NCBI GenBank assembly: GCA_030538605.1
Contig: JAUNTQ010000019.1
Location: 1-44,948, forward strand
DNA from: Pseudomonadota bacterium
GTDB lineage: Bacteria; Pseudomonadota; Gammaproteobacteria; Burkholderiales; Burkholderiaceae_C
Length of the DNA stretch: 44,948 nt
Direction of reading: 5' to 3'
Within the stretch, counting starts at the first letter, position 1, and every line of letters starts with the position of its first letter. This document shows, piece after piece, positions 1 to 9,478 of the stretch. The notes under the pieces are model-generated. The model did no database searches, was not told the DNA's origin, and saw only the letters and a program-made list of their open reading frames with translations. The translations under genes were made by a program, and so were the position numbers.

Positions 1-497
1 AGGTCGATGTCGCTGGACACGTTCAGCTCGCGCGCGCCCAGCTTGCCCATGCCGATGATCCACAGGTGGGCGCGTGCGCCGCTGGCCGCGAGCGGCGCGC
101 CGTGGCGCTCGTCCAGCTCGGCAAAGGCGTGCGTGCAGGCGGCGTCCAGCGCCACCTCGGCCAGCTCGGTGACGGCGCGGGTCACGTCGTCCAGCGGCGC
201 GGCCTGCTCGCAGTCGAGCACCACCAGCCGCTCCATGACCAGCTGGCGCAGGATGCGCAGCGCAGCGCCCGTGTCGTGCCCTTGCGCGCGCAGGGCGGCC
301 AGGCACGCGTCCATGTGCTCGCGCGTGGGCAGGCCGGCGGGCAGCAGCGGCAGCTCTTGTGCGTAGCGGCGGCGCAGGCGCTGCACCAGGCGCGAATGCG
401 CGGCGCTGCCGGGCAGGCCGGCAAAGCGCTCGGTACCGGACGGGGTTAACAAAGAGTCACTGCCGGGGCAAGAACCATCGGCTTCGGCGCGGGTCAT
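1..497 (-). CDS. glnE: Glutamine synthetase adenylyltransferase/deadenylase, N-terminal part (cut by window edge)
   Basis: GlnE adenylylates and deadenylates glutamine synthetase in response to PII, setting ammonia assimilation. Only about 165 N-terminal residues lie in the window. Reading leftward from the ATG at 497 the protein begins MTRAEADGSCPGS. Near the left edge it contains IIGMGKLGARELNVSSDIDL, the signature of the first nucleotidyltransferase domain, where the SSDID acidic pair binds metal. A GAAAGAA stretch just upstream can act as a ribosome binding site. The gene diverges from yhdP with about 140 bases between the two starts, so that gap should hold both promoters. The C-terminal deadenylylation half lies outside the window. 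Confidence 0.9.
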   Translation of the reverse strand, partial: MTRAEADGSCPGSDSLLTPSGTERFAGLPGSAAHSRLVQRLRRRYAQELPLLPAGLPTREHMDACLAALRAQGHDTGAALRILRQLVMERLVVLDCEQAAPLDDVTRAVTELAEVALDAACTHAFAELDERHGAPLAASGARAHLWIIGMGKLGARELNVSSDID

Positions 498-638
498 AAT
501 TTCTTTCACTGCTTTGCGGGGCCTGTGCTCGGGCCTGCGGGCAAGGGGGCGCGGTCTTTTTTGCACGGCGCTTCGCTTCGTTTCATTTCGCCGATAACGC
601 CGTTGCTCCAGCCTTCCCTCAAAGCCGCTGCCACCGTG

Positions 639-3600
639 ATGCGGTGGCTCACACGCATCGTCGCGACGCTGGCGGTGCTGCTGGTGCTGGGGGCACTCGC
701 CCTGCACTGGGTCATTGTGCCGCGAATCGACGACTTCCGGCCCCGGCTTGAGGCGCTGGCCTCGCGCGTGCTGGCCACGCCGGTGACCATTGGCGCGCTG
801 CGCGCCGAGTCGAACGGGCTGGTGCCCTCGGTGTCGCTGCACGACGTGCAGGTGCACGACCCCACGGGCCGCCCCGGCTTGCGCGTGCCGCGCGTGCTGG
901 CGGCGTTCTCGGTGTGGTCGCTGGCGCGCGGCGCGCTGGAGCAGCTGGTGATCGAGCAGCCCGAGCTGGAGCTGCGCCGCACCGCCGAGGGCCGCTTGCT
1001 GATGGGTGGGCTGGACCTGTCCGGCGACGCCTCGGGCGACACGGGCGCGGCCGACTGGTTTTTCTCGCAGCCCGAATTTCTGGTGCTGGGCGGGCGCGTG
1101 CGCTGGGTGGACGAGCAGCGCGAGGTGACCCCCGTGGCGCTGAACGAGGTGCAGATCGTCATGCGCAACGGCCACCGCCGCCACCAGATGCGCGTGGACG
1201 CCACGCCCGACGTGGCCTGGGGCGAGCGCTTCACGCTGGTGGGGCAGTTTCGCCAGCCGGTGTTCTCGCGCCACGCGGGCTATTGGCAGGAGTGGGACGG
1301 GCAGGTGTATGCCGACTTCGGGCGCGTGGACGTGTCGCGCCTGCGGCAGTACGTGGACCTGAAGACCGAGTGGGGCGTGGACCTGCGGCGCGGCAGCGGC
1401 GCGCTGCGCCTGTGGGCCGACGTGCAGCGCGGCCAGCCCACCGAGGCCACCGCCGATCTGGCCCTGGGCGCGGTGGAGGTGGCGTTTGGCCCCACGCTCA
1501 AGCCGCTGGCCTTTGCCTCGCTCACCGGGCGCGTGGGCTGGCGCGATGCGGGCGGCGCGCTGTCGGTGGGCACCGAGGGGCTGCAATTCGTCGATGCCGA
1601 TGGCCTGGCCTGGCCGGGCGGTAACGTGCAGCTGAGCCTGCGCGAGCCGTCGCCCGATACGGACGCAGGTGCCGGCCAGGGCGGCGGCGAGCTGAGCGGC
1701 GACCAGCTTGACCTGGCCGTGCTGGCCAAGATCGCCAGCCGCCTGCCGCTGCCGCCTGCCGTGCACCGGCACTTGCAGGATCACCCCGTGCAAGGCCGGG
1801 TGCAGACCTTGCACGCGCGCTGGGACGGGCCGCTGGACGCGCCCACCGACTGGCGCGTGCAAGCGCGCGTGTCGGCGCTGTCGGTGGGCGCGCGCCCCGC
1901 GCCGCCGGGGCCGCGCGGCGAGCCGGTGGAAGGCATTCCGGGCATCGAGGGCGCGGCCATCGAGCTGACGACCCACCCGGCGGGGGGCGAGGCCACGCTG
2001 GCCATTCGCGACGGCGCGCTCACCTTTCCCGGCGTGTTCGAGCAGCCGCGCATTCCCCTCACGCGGCTGAACGCGCGCGCGAACTGGCAGGTGCAGGGCG
2101 AGCGCGTGGCGCTGCAAGTGGAGGAGCTGTCGCTCGCCAACGCCGATGCCACCGGCAGCTTCAAGGCCAGCTGGCGCACCTTTGATGCAATCGACGCCGA
2201 TGCCGAGGGCAGGCGCTTTCCCGGCGTGCTGGACTTGCAAGGCAGCTTCAGCCGCGCCAACGGCGCGCGCATTCACCGCTACCTGCCGCTGGGCGTGCCC
2301 GCCGACGCGCGGCGCTACGTGCGCGAGGCCGTGCAAAAAGGCGAGGCACACAACGTCAGCGTGCGCGTGAAGGGCGACTTGCGGCAGGTGGCGCGGCCCA
2401 GCCCCGCGCCGGGCACCGAGTTCCGCTTTGCCGGCCAGGTGCGCGGCACCACCCTGAACTACGTGCCGCCCCGCCTGCAACCCGAAGGGCAAGCGCCCTG
2501 GCCCGCGCTGCACGAGCTGGCGGGCGAGCTGGTGTTCGAGCACGCCAGCATGCGCGTGAACAAGGCCAGCGCGCGCGTGCAGGGCCACCCGGGCTGGCGC
2601 TTCACCGGCGTGCAGGCCAGCATCGACGACCTGGCCCACACCCGCGTGCGCCTGCGTGCCGACGGCAGCGGCCCGCTGGCCACCGCGCTGGACATCGTGC
2701 GCACATCGCCCCTGGCCGGCTTCACCCAGCACGCGCTCGACCGCGCCAGCGCCACGGGCGATGCGCAGCTGCGCCTGAAGCTGGACCTGCCCATCGACGA
2801 CATTCAGCACGCCAAGGCCGAAGGCCGGATCACCCTGGCGGGCAACGCGCTGCGCGTCACGCCCGATGCGCCTTTGCTCACGCAGGCGCAAGGCGAGCTG
2901 CATTTTTCAGACACCGGCTTCACGCTGCACGAGGTGCAGGCGCAGCTGCTGGGCGGGCACGCGCGCGTGAGCGGCGGCACGCCCAGCGCCGAAGCGCGCG
3001 CCGCAGGGGCCCCCGCCGTGCAGGTGCAAGTGCGCGGCACCGCCACCGCCGAAGCCCTGCGCGAGATGCACGACTGGGCACCGCTGCCCGCCCTGGCGCG
3101 GCAAGCCAGCGGCAGCGCGGCTTACGAGGCCATGCTGGGCTTTGGTGCAGGCGCGCCGCAGGTGGTGGTCACCAGCGATCTGCACGGCATGGCCTTCGAC
3201 CTGCCCGAGCCGCTGAACAAGCCCGCCGACGCCAGCTGGCCGCTGCGCTATGAAAGCCAGGACTTGCCCAGCCGCGCAGGCACACCTGCACGCGACCGCC
3301 TGCGCCTGCGCGTGGCCGATCTGCTGGCGCTGGAATACGAGCGCGACACCCGCGCCAGCCCCGCGCGCGTGGTGCGGGGCGCGATGAACATCGGCGCGGC
3401 CAACGCGCGTGCGCTGCCACTGCCCGCCAGCGGCGTGGCCGCGCGCGTGCAACTGCCGCGCGTGTCGGTCGAGGCATGGGAAGGCGCGCTCACCCGCGTC
3501 TTCGGCCCGCCCACCGATGCCGCGCCCGGCGCAGCCGCCGAAAGCGGCTACGTGCCCACCGCGTGGACCTTGAAAGTGGACGAGCTGCTGTGGGACGAGC

Positions 3601-4703
3601 GCACGCTGCACGCCGTGAGCGCCAGCGGCACGCGCGCAGGCCGCACCTGGCGCGCCGACGTGCAGGCGCAAGAGCTGGCCGGCCAGCTCGAATACAGCGA
3701 AGGCGGTGCCAGCGGCGCGGGTCACTTGCGTGCGCGCCTCGATCGCCTGTCCATCCCCGCCAGCCGGGGGGCAGACGACCCGCCCTCGCTGGCCGAGCCG
3801 CACACGCGCATCCCCTCGCTCGACGTGGTGGTGCAGCACTTCGAGCTGCGCGGCATGCGCCTGGGCGAGCTGCGGGTGCAGGCCGTCAACCGCGACGCGG
3901 CCAGCGCCCGGAACCCCGGCACGCGCATGCGCACCTGGCAGCTCACCCAGCTGGGGCTGCACATGCCCGAGGCCACGCTCAGCGCCCACGGCCAGTGGGC
4001 CACGCCCGGCGCCCAGGCAGGCGATCAAGCGAGCGATGCGCGCCGCACCGAGCTGGACTTCACGCTCGACGTGCGCGACGCGGGCGCGCTGCTGGCGCGC
4101 GTTGACATGCCCGGCGTGCTCTCCCACGGCGAAGGCCATCTGCATGGCCGCCTGGCCTGGGCAGGCGCGCCCTTTTCGCCGCACTACGCCAGCATGGGCG
4201 GACAACTGCACCTGGAGATGGGGCAGGGCCAGTTTCTCAAGGTCGACCCCGGCATGGCCAAGCTGCTGGGCGTGCTCAGCCTGCAGGCGCTGCCGCGCCG
4301 GCTGTCGCTGGACTTTCGCGACCTGTTCGCCACCGGCTTCGCCTTCGACTTCATTCGCGGCGACGTGCGCCTGGCGCAGGGCGAAGCCAGCTCGCACAAC
4401 CTGCAAATGAAAGGCGCCAGCGCCACCGTGCTGATGGACGGCAACGCCGACCTGGGCCGCGAAACACAGAACCTGCGCGTGCTGGTGGTGCCCCAGATCG
4501 ACGCCGGCACCGCCGCCCTGGTGGCCACCGCCATCAACCCCGCCATCGGCATCAGCGCCTTCATCGCGCAACTCGTGCTGCAAAAGCCGCTGGCCAAGGC
4601 CGCCACGCGCGAGTTCCACATCACCGGCACCTGGGACGACCCGCAGGTCGAGCAAATCGGCGCACGAGAGCCGGACACGGACGCACCCGGCGTTGAGCGT
4701 TGA
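639..4703 (+). CDS. yhdP: YhdP-family AsmA-like envelope protein
   Basis: This very large protein (1354 residues from this start) belongs to the YhdP/TIGR02099 family of AsmA-like proteins. Members are anchored in the inner membrane, span the periplasm, and in E. coli take part in lipid transport to the outer membrane. The N-terminus MRWLTRIVATLAVLLVLG is a basic stretch followed by one membrane anchor (about residues 5-27). The rest is a long periplasmic region, with an AsmA-like C-terminal part around GASATVLMDGNADLG and a conserved end LVATAINPAIGISAFIAQL. The frame stays open upstream to a GTG at 525, but the anchor directly after the ATG at 639 favours the later start. No strong ribosome binding site is seen at either. 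It is convergent with creC. Confidence 0.88.
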   Translation: MRWLTRIVATLAVLLVLGALALHWVIVPRIDDFRPRLEALASRVLATPVTIGALRAESNGLVPSVSLHDVQVHDPTGRPGLRVPRVLAAFSVWSLARGALEQLVIEQPELELRRTAEGRLLMGGLDLSGDASGDTGAADWFFSQPEFLVLGGRVRWVDEQREVTPVALNEVQIVMRNGHRRHQMRVDATPDVAWGERFTLVGQFRQPVFSRHAGYWQEWDGQVYADFGRVDVSRLRQYVDLKTEWGVDLRRGSGALRLWADVQRGQPTEATADLALGAVEVAFGPTLKPLAFASLTGRVGWRDAGGALSVGTEGLQFVDADGLAWPGGNVQLSLREPSPDTDAGAGQGGGELSGDQLDLAVLAKIASRLPLPPAVHRHLQDHPVQGRVQTLHARWDGPLDAPTDWRVQARVSALSVGARPAPPGPRGEPVEGIPGIEGAAIELTTHPAGGEATLAIRDGALTFPGVFEQPRIPLTRLNARANWQVQGERVALQVEELSLANADATGSFKASWRTFDAIDADAEGRRFPGVLDLQGSFSRANGARIHRYLPLGVPADARRYVREAVQKGEAHNVSVRVKGDLRQVARPSPAPGTEFRFAGQVRGTTLNYVPPRLQPEGQAPWPALHELAGELVFEHASMRVNKASARVQGHPGWRFTGVQASIDDLAHTRVRLRADGSGPLATALDIVRTSPLAGFTQHALDRASATGDAQLRLKLDLPIDDIQHAKAEGRITLAGNALRVTPDAPLLTQAQGELHFSDTGFTLHEVQAQLLGGHARVSGGTPSAEARAAGAPAVQVQVRGTATAEALREMHDWAPLPALARQASGSAAYEAMLGFGAGAPQVVVTSDLHGMAFDLPEPLNKPADASWPLRYESQDLPSRAGTPARDRLRLRVADLLALEYERDTRASPARVVRGAMNIGAANARALPLPASGVAARVQLPRVSVEAWEGALTRVFGPPTDAAPGAAAESGYVPTAWTLKVDELLWDERTLHAVSASGTRAGRTWRADVQAQELAGQLEYSEGGASGAGHLRARLDRLSIPASRGADDPPSLAEPHTRIPSLDVVVQHFELRGMRLGELRVQAVNRDAASARNPGTRMRTWQLTQLGLHMPEATLSAHGQWATPGAQAGDQASDARRTELDFTLDVRDAGALLARVDMPGVLSHGEGHLHGRLAWAGAPFSPHYASMGGQLHLEMGQGQFLKVDPGMAKLLGVLSLQALPRRLSLDFRDLFATGFAFDFIRGDVRLAQGEASSHNLQMKGASATVLMDGNADLGRETQNLRVLVVPQIDAGTAALVATAINPAIGISAFIAQLVLQKPLAKAATREFHITGTWDDPQVEQIGAREPDTDAPGVER

Positions 4704-4718
4704 GTTTTGAGCGCACAA

Positions 4719-4740
4719 CGTGGGTGCAAGCACCCACCCT
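4719..4740. repeat. Small dispersed palindrome GTGGGTGCAAGCACCCAC, copy 1
   Basis: A short perfect palindrome, GTGGGTGCAAGCACCCAC, lies 16 bases after the yhdP stop. The same sequence, extended to CGTGGGTGCAAGCACCCACC, recurs in opposite orientation at 17866-17887 between frmA and fghA. Its function is unknown; being downstream of a gene, it may help end transcription. Confidence 0.7.
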
Positions 4741-4771
4741 ACGGTTGCCATGTTGGCCTCGCTGGAACATA

Positions 4772-4866
4772 TAAAAAGAGGAGCTGCTTGCGTACGTTCT
4801 GTATTGTTTTCAAAATTAAATACATTGAAAACAATACATAACTTACGCAAGCAGCTATTATTTATT
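4772..4866. repeat. AT-rich long-hairpin element, copy 1 of 6 (between convergent yhdP and creC)
   Basis: The outer arms GAGCTGCTTGCGTA (4780-4793) and TACGCAAGCAGCT (4844-4856) pair. Inside them a second perfect 13-base stem pairs GTATTGTTTTCAA (4801-4813) with TTGAAAACAATAC (4825-4837). The A-rich left flank and T-rich right flank make it look like a bidirectional terminator, which suits its place between two genes that end facing each other. Related copies lie at 15257, 26847, 30204, 36432 and 44674. Confidence 0.85.
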
Positions 4867-4912
4867 TCATTGGCTGGCCCTGTTCATCCACCCAGGCCCG
4901 CATGCAGGCGAT

Positions 4913-6442
4913 TCAGGGCGACGCGTTCATCGCGGGCAAACGCAGCGTGGCGATGGCCCCGCTGTCGGCGCGGGCGGGGGCAAAGCCCGGCTCGCGGCGG
5001 GCGGTGTTGGTGCTGCGGGCGTTGGCCAGGGTGACGCTGCCCTGGTGCAGGGTGGCGATTTCGCGCACGAAGGCCAGGCCCAGGCCCGTGCTTTTCTTGT
5101 GCGAGCCGGGGCGCGCGAGCGAGAAGAATTTGTCGAATGCGCGGCCTTCGGCATAGGCGGGCAGGCCGGGGCCATGGTCGCGCACGGTGATGCAGGCCAT
5201 GCGCCCGTCGCGCGCGAGGGTGAGCACGATGTCGGTGCCGCCGTCTTCCGCCGGGTCGGCGGGCGCTGAAAACTCGATGGCGTTGTCAAGCAGGTTGCCC
5301 ACGGCGCGGCGCAGCAGGAAGGCGTCGCCTTCTGCGCTCAGCGGCTCGCGCACTTGCACGTCGATGGCCAGGCGCGGGGCGCGCGCGCGGGCGCTGGCGG
5401 CCAGCTCCTGCAGCATGGGCGCCAGCGGCACGGGCTGCTGGTTTTGCAGCATGCGGCGGCTTTCCAGCGCGGTGAGTTCCAGCATGCGCTCGACCACCTC
5501 CTGCATGCGGTGGGTTTCGCGCGCGATGTTGGTGGCAAAGCGCGCGGCCTGCTCGGGCGGCATGCCCGGCTCTTGCAGCAGCTCGGCGGCGCCGCGCACG
5601 GCGCTGATGGGGCTTTTGAGTTCGTGGGTGAGCTGGCCCACGTAGTCGTGCACGTAGTTGCGCCCGGCGATGGCGTCGCGCACTTCATGCCCGGCGGCAC
5701 GCAGCTGCGCGCGCAGCGCCCGCCAGGCGCGGCGGGGGCTGAAGCTGCGGCGGCCTTGCGCGTCGCGCGCCCAGGCGGTGCCGAGCGCGGCGAGCAGGTC
5801 GCTGGTGATGCCCAACGGGCGCATGAGCCAGAACGACAGCAGCAGCGCCAGCGCCAGCGCCGATGCGCCCGAGACCAGGCCCACGTAGACGATGTTGCGC
5901 CGCGCGTCGGAGACGAATTGGCCGAAGCTCTGCACGGGCTTGCCGAGGGTGACGACGCCGACGATCTCGCCCTGCCAGCGGATGGGCGCGCCGACGTACA
6001 TGACGCTGCTGCGCGCGTCGCCGGGCACGTCGCGCGTGGTGCGTGCGCCGTATTCGCCGCGCAGGCTCTGGCGCACGTCGCGCCAGTGGGCGTAGTCCTG
6101 CCCCAGGTCGCGCCCGGTGGAGTCGTAGACCACCTGGCCGTAGCGGTTGGTGACGTAGGCGCGCAGCTCCACGCGGGTTTTGTGCAGGTTGTAGATCTGG
6201 GCGGAAAAGCGGCGCGCATACAGGTCGCGAAACAGCCCGCCGATGCGGTCGGTGGGCAATGCGCCGTGTTCCACCTCCTGCTCGATCACGGTGGCCAGCA
6301 GCTGCGTGGTTTCGATCAGGCCGTCTTCGGCGGATTCGCGGTAGCGCGGGTCGATGTCGGCCAGCAGGTGAAACAGCAGCGCCCCCATGCCGATGGCGTA
6401 GATGGCGATCAGCGCGAGGATGATGCGGGTGCGGCGGGACAT
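4913..6442 (-). CDS. creC: Two-component sensor histidine kinase CreC
   Basis: This is an inner-membrane sensor kinase of 509 residues that phosphorylates the response regulator encoded just upstream (creB). Two membrane segments (about residues 7-28 and 183-207) bracket a periplasmic sensor region with a motif (GEIVGVVTLGKPV) typical of CreC. The kinase core shows the H-box LTHELKSPISAVRGAAELL with phosphoacceptor His273, the N-box NLLDNAIEFSAP (Asn387), the G1 box DHGPGLP (422-428) and the G2 box GLGLAF (453-458). In E. coli CreBC responds to carbon source and cell-wall stress; the signal here is unknown. creB ends 24 bases before this start, so the two are probably cotranscribed. No creD is present beside them. 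Confidence 0.9.
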   Translation of the reverse strand: MSRRTRIILALIAIYAIGMGALLFHLLADIDPRYRESAEDGLIETTQLLATVIEQEVEHGALPTDRIGGLFRDLYARRFSAQIYNLHKTRVELRAYVTNRYGQVVYDSTGRDLGQDYAHWRDVRQSLRGEYGARTTRDVPGDARSSVMYVGAPIRWQGEIVGVVTLGKPVQSFGQFVSDARRNIVYVGLVSGASALALALLLSFWLMRPLGITSDLLAALGTAWARDAQGRRSFSPRRAWRALRAQLRAAGHEVRDAIAGRNYVHDYVGQLTHELKSPISAVRGAAELLQEPGMPPEQAARFATNIARETHRMQEVVERMLELTALESRRMLQNQQPVPLAPMLQELAASARARAPRLAIDVQVREPLSAEGDAFLLRRAVGNLLDNAIEFSAPADPAEDGGTDIVLTLARDGRMACITVRDHGPGLPAYAEGRAFDKFFSLARPGSHKKSTGLGLAFVREIATLHQGSVTLANARSTNTARREPGFAPARADSGAIATLRLPAMNASP

Positions 6443-6466
6443 GTGTGGCGAGAAACCGATGCGCCC

Positions 6467-7228
6467 TCAGTCCCGAAGCGCATAGCCGACGCCTCTCAGG
6501 GTGCGGATGGGGTCGTCGTCTTCGCGCACGGCGCGCAGCTTGGCGCGCACGGTCTTGACGTGGGCGTCGACGGTGCGGTCAAAGCTCTCGCCGGGGTCGT
6601 CCCACACGCGCTCCAGCAGCTCGTCGCGCGTGAAGACGCGGCCCGGGCGCTGCATGAGGGTGGCGAGCAGGCCGAATTCGTAGCGCGAGAGTTCAAGCGC
6701 CTGGCCGTGGTAGCGCATCTGGCGGCGCTCGGTGTCGCATTCGAGAAAGCCGTGGCGCAAGACCGCATAGGGCGCAGCCTGCGCGGCAGCGGGCGGGGTA
6801 TCGGCAGGTGCGGCGGCGGGCAGCTCGTCCGCCGCGCCGGCGCGCGCGCTGCGGCGCAGGATGGTGCGCACGCGCGCCACCAGCTCGCGCGGGGAAAAGG
6901 GCTTGGCCACGTAGTCGTCGGCACCCAGCTCCAGCCCCACCACGCGGTCGATCTCGCTGCTGCGCGCGGTGAGAAACAGCATGGGCGTGGCCGCGCCACC
7001 GGGCAGGGCTTGCAGGTGGCGAAACAGCTCGAAGCCGTTCATGTCGGGCAGGCCCACGTCGAGGATGGCCAGCACCGGTGGCGCGGCCGCAAAGTGCGCC
7101 AGCGCGTCGGCGCCGGTGGCCACGCAGCGCGGCTCGAAACCGTCGGTCGAGAGCGCGTAGGCAATCGTGTCGGCAATGCCTGGCTCGTCTTCCACCACCA
7201 GCACACGCGGGCGCGGCGCGGTGTTCAT
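6467..7228 (-). CDS. creB: Two-component response regulator CreB (OmpR family)
   Basis: This is a DNA-binding response regulator of 253 residues. The receiver domain (about 8-125) contains the acidic pocket VVEDEP, phosphoacceptor Asp57 in LAILDVGLPD, the switch Thr87 and Lys109 in YVAKPFSP. An Ala/Pro-rich linker (about 130-152) leads to an OmpR-type winged helix ending RTLRGVGYALRD. The chosen start (MNTAPRPRVLVVEDE) places the receiver at the N-terminus; an in-frame start 24 bases upstream would add MPSCLCLP, which fits the family less well. It sits directly upstream of creC and is almost certainly its partner. Confidence 0.92.
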   Translation of the reverse strand: MNTAPRPRVLVVEDEPGIADTIAYALSTDGFEPRCVATGADALAHFAAAPPVLAILDVGLPDMNGFELFRHLQALPGGAATPMLFLTARSSEIDRVVGLELGADDYVAKPFSPRELVARVRTILRRSARAGAADELPAAAPADTPPAAAQAAPYAVLRHGFLECDTERRQMRYHGQALELSRYEFGLLATLMQRPGRVFTRDELLERVWDDPGESFDRTVDAHVKTVRAKLRAVREDDDPIRTLRGVGYALRD

Positions 7229-7371
7229 GGGCAAGCAAAGGCAGGACGGCACATGGCAGCGATTCTAGTTTGCTACTAAAAAAGAAGCTGCCGACGCCGT
7301 TTTTCAAGACAGGAAAGGCTGCGCAGCAAGCCCTTCCGAAAGGGCCGCGGAGCAGGCCACGCCAGAACGCA

Positions 7372-7442
7372 GTGGCCGGGGTCCCCCGGCCAGCAGCGTT
7401 GTCCCCCTTCCAGGGGGAAGGCGCCAAAGGCGACTCAAGGGG
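7372..7442. repeat. GC-rich dispersed repeat abutting the minE stop
   Basis: It contains a perfect palindrome, GGCCGGGGTCCCCCGGCC, followed by CCCCCTTCCAGGGGG and the tail GGCGCCAAAGGCGACTCA. A second copy lies at 30339-30406. In both places the tail meets the 3' end of a minus-strand gene; here the TCA of GACTCA is the complement of the minE stop codon (7435-7437). The hairpins could act as a terminator for minCDE. Confidence 0.75.
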
Positions 7443-7698
7443 TGGATTTTTCCGGCAGCTCGATCTTGACTTCCAGCACCTCAAGGTCGTCCTGCTTTTC
7501 AAGCTGCACCTTGATGTCGTCGGGGTTGATCTTGACGTACTTGCTGATGACGGCAATCAGGTCGCGCTGCAGCGCCGGCAGGTAGTCGGCCTCGGTGTTG
7601 CGGCCCGCGCGCTCGTGCGCCAGGATGATTTGCAGGCGTTCCTTGGCGACGCTGGCGGTCTTTTTCTTCTCGCCGAGGAAAAAGCTGAGGAAAGACAT
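7435..7698 (-). CDS. minE: Cell division topological specificity factor MinE
   Basis: MinE (87 residues) drives pole-to-pole oscillation of MinD by displacing MinC and stimulating the MinD ATPase, which keeps the division septum at mid-cell. The N-terminus [20 protein letters not shown] is the amphipathic membrane-targeting and anti-MinCD segment. The C-terminal topological specificity domain includes [19 protein letters not shown]. The length is normal for the family. It is the last gene of minC-minD-minE, 5 bases after minD. The final residues STP and the stop codon lie inside the dispersed repeat that starts at 7372. Confidence 0.97.
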   Translation of the reverse strand: MSFLSFFLGEKKKTASVAKERLQIILAHERAGRNTEADYLPALQRDLIAVISKYVKINPDDIKVQLEKQDDLEVLEVKIELPEKSTP

Positions 7699-7703
7699 GG
7701 GCC

Positions 7704-8522
7704 TTACTTGCCTCCGAACAGGCGCTTGAAGAAGCCGGGCTTTTCAGCCTCGATGAAGCGCAGGGGTTTGTCGGTGTCGCCCAGGAAGCGCTCGACCACG
7801 TCGGTGTAGGCACCGGCCACGTCGGTGCCCGTCAGGTGCACGGCGGGAAGGCCCTGGTTGCTGGCTTGCAGCACGGCCTCGCTTTCGGGGATGACGCCGA
7901 TGAGCGGGATGCGCAGGATGTCCTGAATGTCCTGCAGGCTGAGCATCTGGCCGTCGGCCACGCGGTCGGGGTTGTAGCGGGTGATGAGCAGGTGCTCTTT
8001 CACCGGCTCCTTGCCTTCGATGGCGCGCTGCGTCTTGCTGCCCAGCATGCCGAGGATGCGGTCGGAGTCGCGCACGCTGCTGACTTCGGGGTTGGTCACC
8101 ACCAGCGCCTCGTCGGCGTAGTGCATGGCCAGCAGCGCACCGGTCTCGATGCCGGCGGGAGAGTCGCAGACGATGTACTCGAAGCCCATCTCGGCCAGCT
8201 CGTCCAGCACTTTCTTCACGCCCTCTTGCTTGAGCGCGTCCTTGTCGCGCGTCTGGCTGGCGGCCAGCACGAAGAGGTTTTCACACTGCTTGTCCTTGAT
8301 GAGGGCCTGGGTGAGATTGGCCTCGCCCTGGATGACGTTGATGAGGTCGTACACCACGCGGCGCTCGCAGCCCATGATGAGGTCGAGGTTGCGCAGGCCG
8401 ACGTCGAAGTCGATCACGGCGGTCTTGTGGCCCTTCAGGGCCAGGCCGGAGGAAAAAGCGGCGCTGGTGGTGGTCTTGCCCACGCCACCTTTGCCGGAAG
8501 TCACGACGATGATCTTGCTCAT
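7704..8522 (-). CDS. minD: Septum site-determining ATPase MinD
   Basis: MinD (272 residues) is a membrane-associated ParA/MinD-family ATPase that recruits MinC to the membrane at the poles. It shows the deviant Walker A motif GKGGVGKTT (Lys11 and Lys16), the switch motif [12 protein letters not shown], and a C-terminal amphipathic membrane-targeting helix [12 protein letters not shown]. The frame stays open upstream, but the ATG at 8522 gives the exact family N-terminus [18 protein letters not shown] and has GAGGTG as a ribosome binding site. It lies between minC (about 60 bases upstream) and minE (5 bases downstream). Confidence 0.97.
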   Translation of the reverse strand: MSKIIVVTSGKGGVGKTTTSAAFSSGLALKGHKTAVIDFDVGLRNLDLIMGCERRVVYDLINVIQGEANLTQALIKDKQCENLFVLAASQTRDKDALKQEGVKKVLDELAEMGFEYIVCDSPAGIETGALLAMHYADEALVVTNPEVSSVRDSDRILGMLGSKTQRAIEGKEPVKEHLLITRYNPDRVADGQMLSLQDIQDILRIPLIGVIPESEAVLQASNQGLPAVHLTGTDVAGAYTDVVERFLGDTDKPLRFIEAEKPGFFKRLFGGK

Positions 8523-8581
8523 GTTGAATGCACCTCGGGGTCGTGCGTTGTCAGGGTTGAAGGCGATGGGAGCGGCGCTTT

Positions 8582-9331
8582 TCAGTCCGCCACGGGTTCG
8601 AAAAAGAGCTTGTCGCCTGCCTCGGTGCTGGACAGGCGCACGCTGGCGGGCCGGCCCCAGACCGGCTCGGGCAGGGGCTCGTCGCTGGCGCGGTACACGC
8701 CGGCGATGGACACCAGCTCGGGCCGCATGTCGCGCGCGAAGATGCGCGCGCCCGGCCAGCCGCGCGCACCGGCAATGGCGCGGCCACGCAGCGGGGCATA
8801 GACGTGGATGTGGCCGTCGGCGATGACTTCGGCCCCGGCATTGACCATGGCCATGACCACCAGGTCGCGCCCGCGCGCATAGGCCTGCTGGCCGGAGCGC
8901 AGGGGGCGGTCGATGACCAGCGCGCCGGGCTCGGGCACGTCGGGCGCGGGTTCGGGGGCAGCAGCCGGGGTTGAGGCCGGGGCCTGCACGCATGCATCGG
9001 GCGCGGCCAGCAGACCGGCGTGCAGCGCCGCCTCCATGTGGCTGGCGTGGCCACCGCGCACGGCCAGCGGGCGCAGGCGGTGTGTGCGCAGCAGGGTGAG
9101 CAACTGCGAAAAGTCGATGGGAGGGGGAGGTGCCTCGGACGCGGGCAGCGCCGAAAGGTCGATCACCAGCGCGTCGTCTTCGAAAAAACCGGGTTTGTCG
9201 CCGTATTGGGCCGACAGCTCGGCAGCGAGGGTGTCCAGGTCGGCGGATTTCAGGCGCAGTGCCAGCAGGGGCCAGCTGGCGCTTTTGATTTCGAAACTGG
9301 AGGGGCTGCGGCCGGCAAGGGCGACGGACAT
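8582..9331 (-). CDS. minC: Septum formation inhibitor MinC
   Basis: MinC (249 residues) inhibits FtsZ assembly away from mid-cell and works with MinD. The N-terminal domain (about 10-105) binds FtsZ. A Pro/Ala-rich linker (about 112-137) leads to the C-terminal beta-helix domain (about 138-235), with the MinD-binding RSGQ (145-148) and GHIHVYAPLRGRAIAGA. The start at 9331 (MSVALAGRSPSSFEIKSAS) fits the family; the frame is open upstream only through low-complexity sequence. It is the first gene of the min operon, and its promoter should lie in the candidate origin region to the right. Confidence 0.94.
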   Translation of the reverse strand: MSVALAGRSPSSFEIKSASWPLLALRLKSADLDTLAAELSAQYGDKPGFFEDDALVIDLSALPASEAPPPPIDFSQLLTLLRTHRLRPLAVRGGHASHMEAALHAGLLAAPDACVQAPASTPAAAPEPAPDVPEPGALVIDRPLRSGQQAYARGRDLVVMAMVNAGAEVIADGHIHVYAPLRGRAIAGARGWPGARIFARDMRPELVSIAGVYRASDEPLPEPVWGRPASVRLSSTEAGDKLFFEPVAD

Positions 9332-9478
9332 GGGCGCGGACGACGGCGACGTGAGGGGGAAAAGCGACCGGCGTTCACAGCGGTCGGAAGGGGAAAGGCG
9401 GAGCGATCTTACCAGCGGGCCGGGCTTTGCTTGCCGTTGCGGTGTGCTGCGGCGCAGGGCCGGAGCCTGAGAGGGCGC

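Noticed and set aside
2907-4850. A 647-codon open frame on the minus strand opposite yhdP
   Set aside because: It shows no recognisable domain and is a composition artefact of the GC-rich gene on the other strand.
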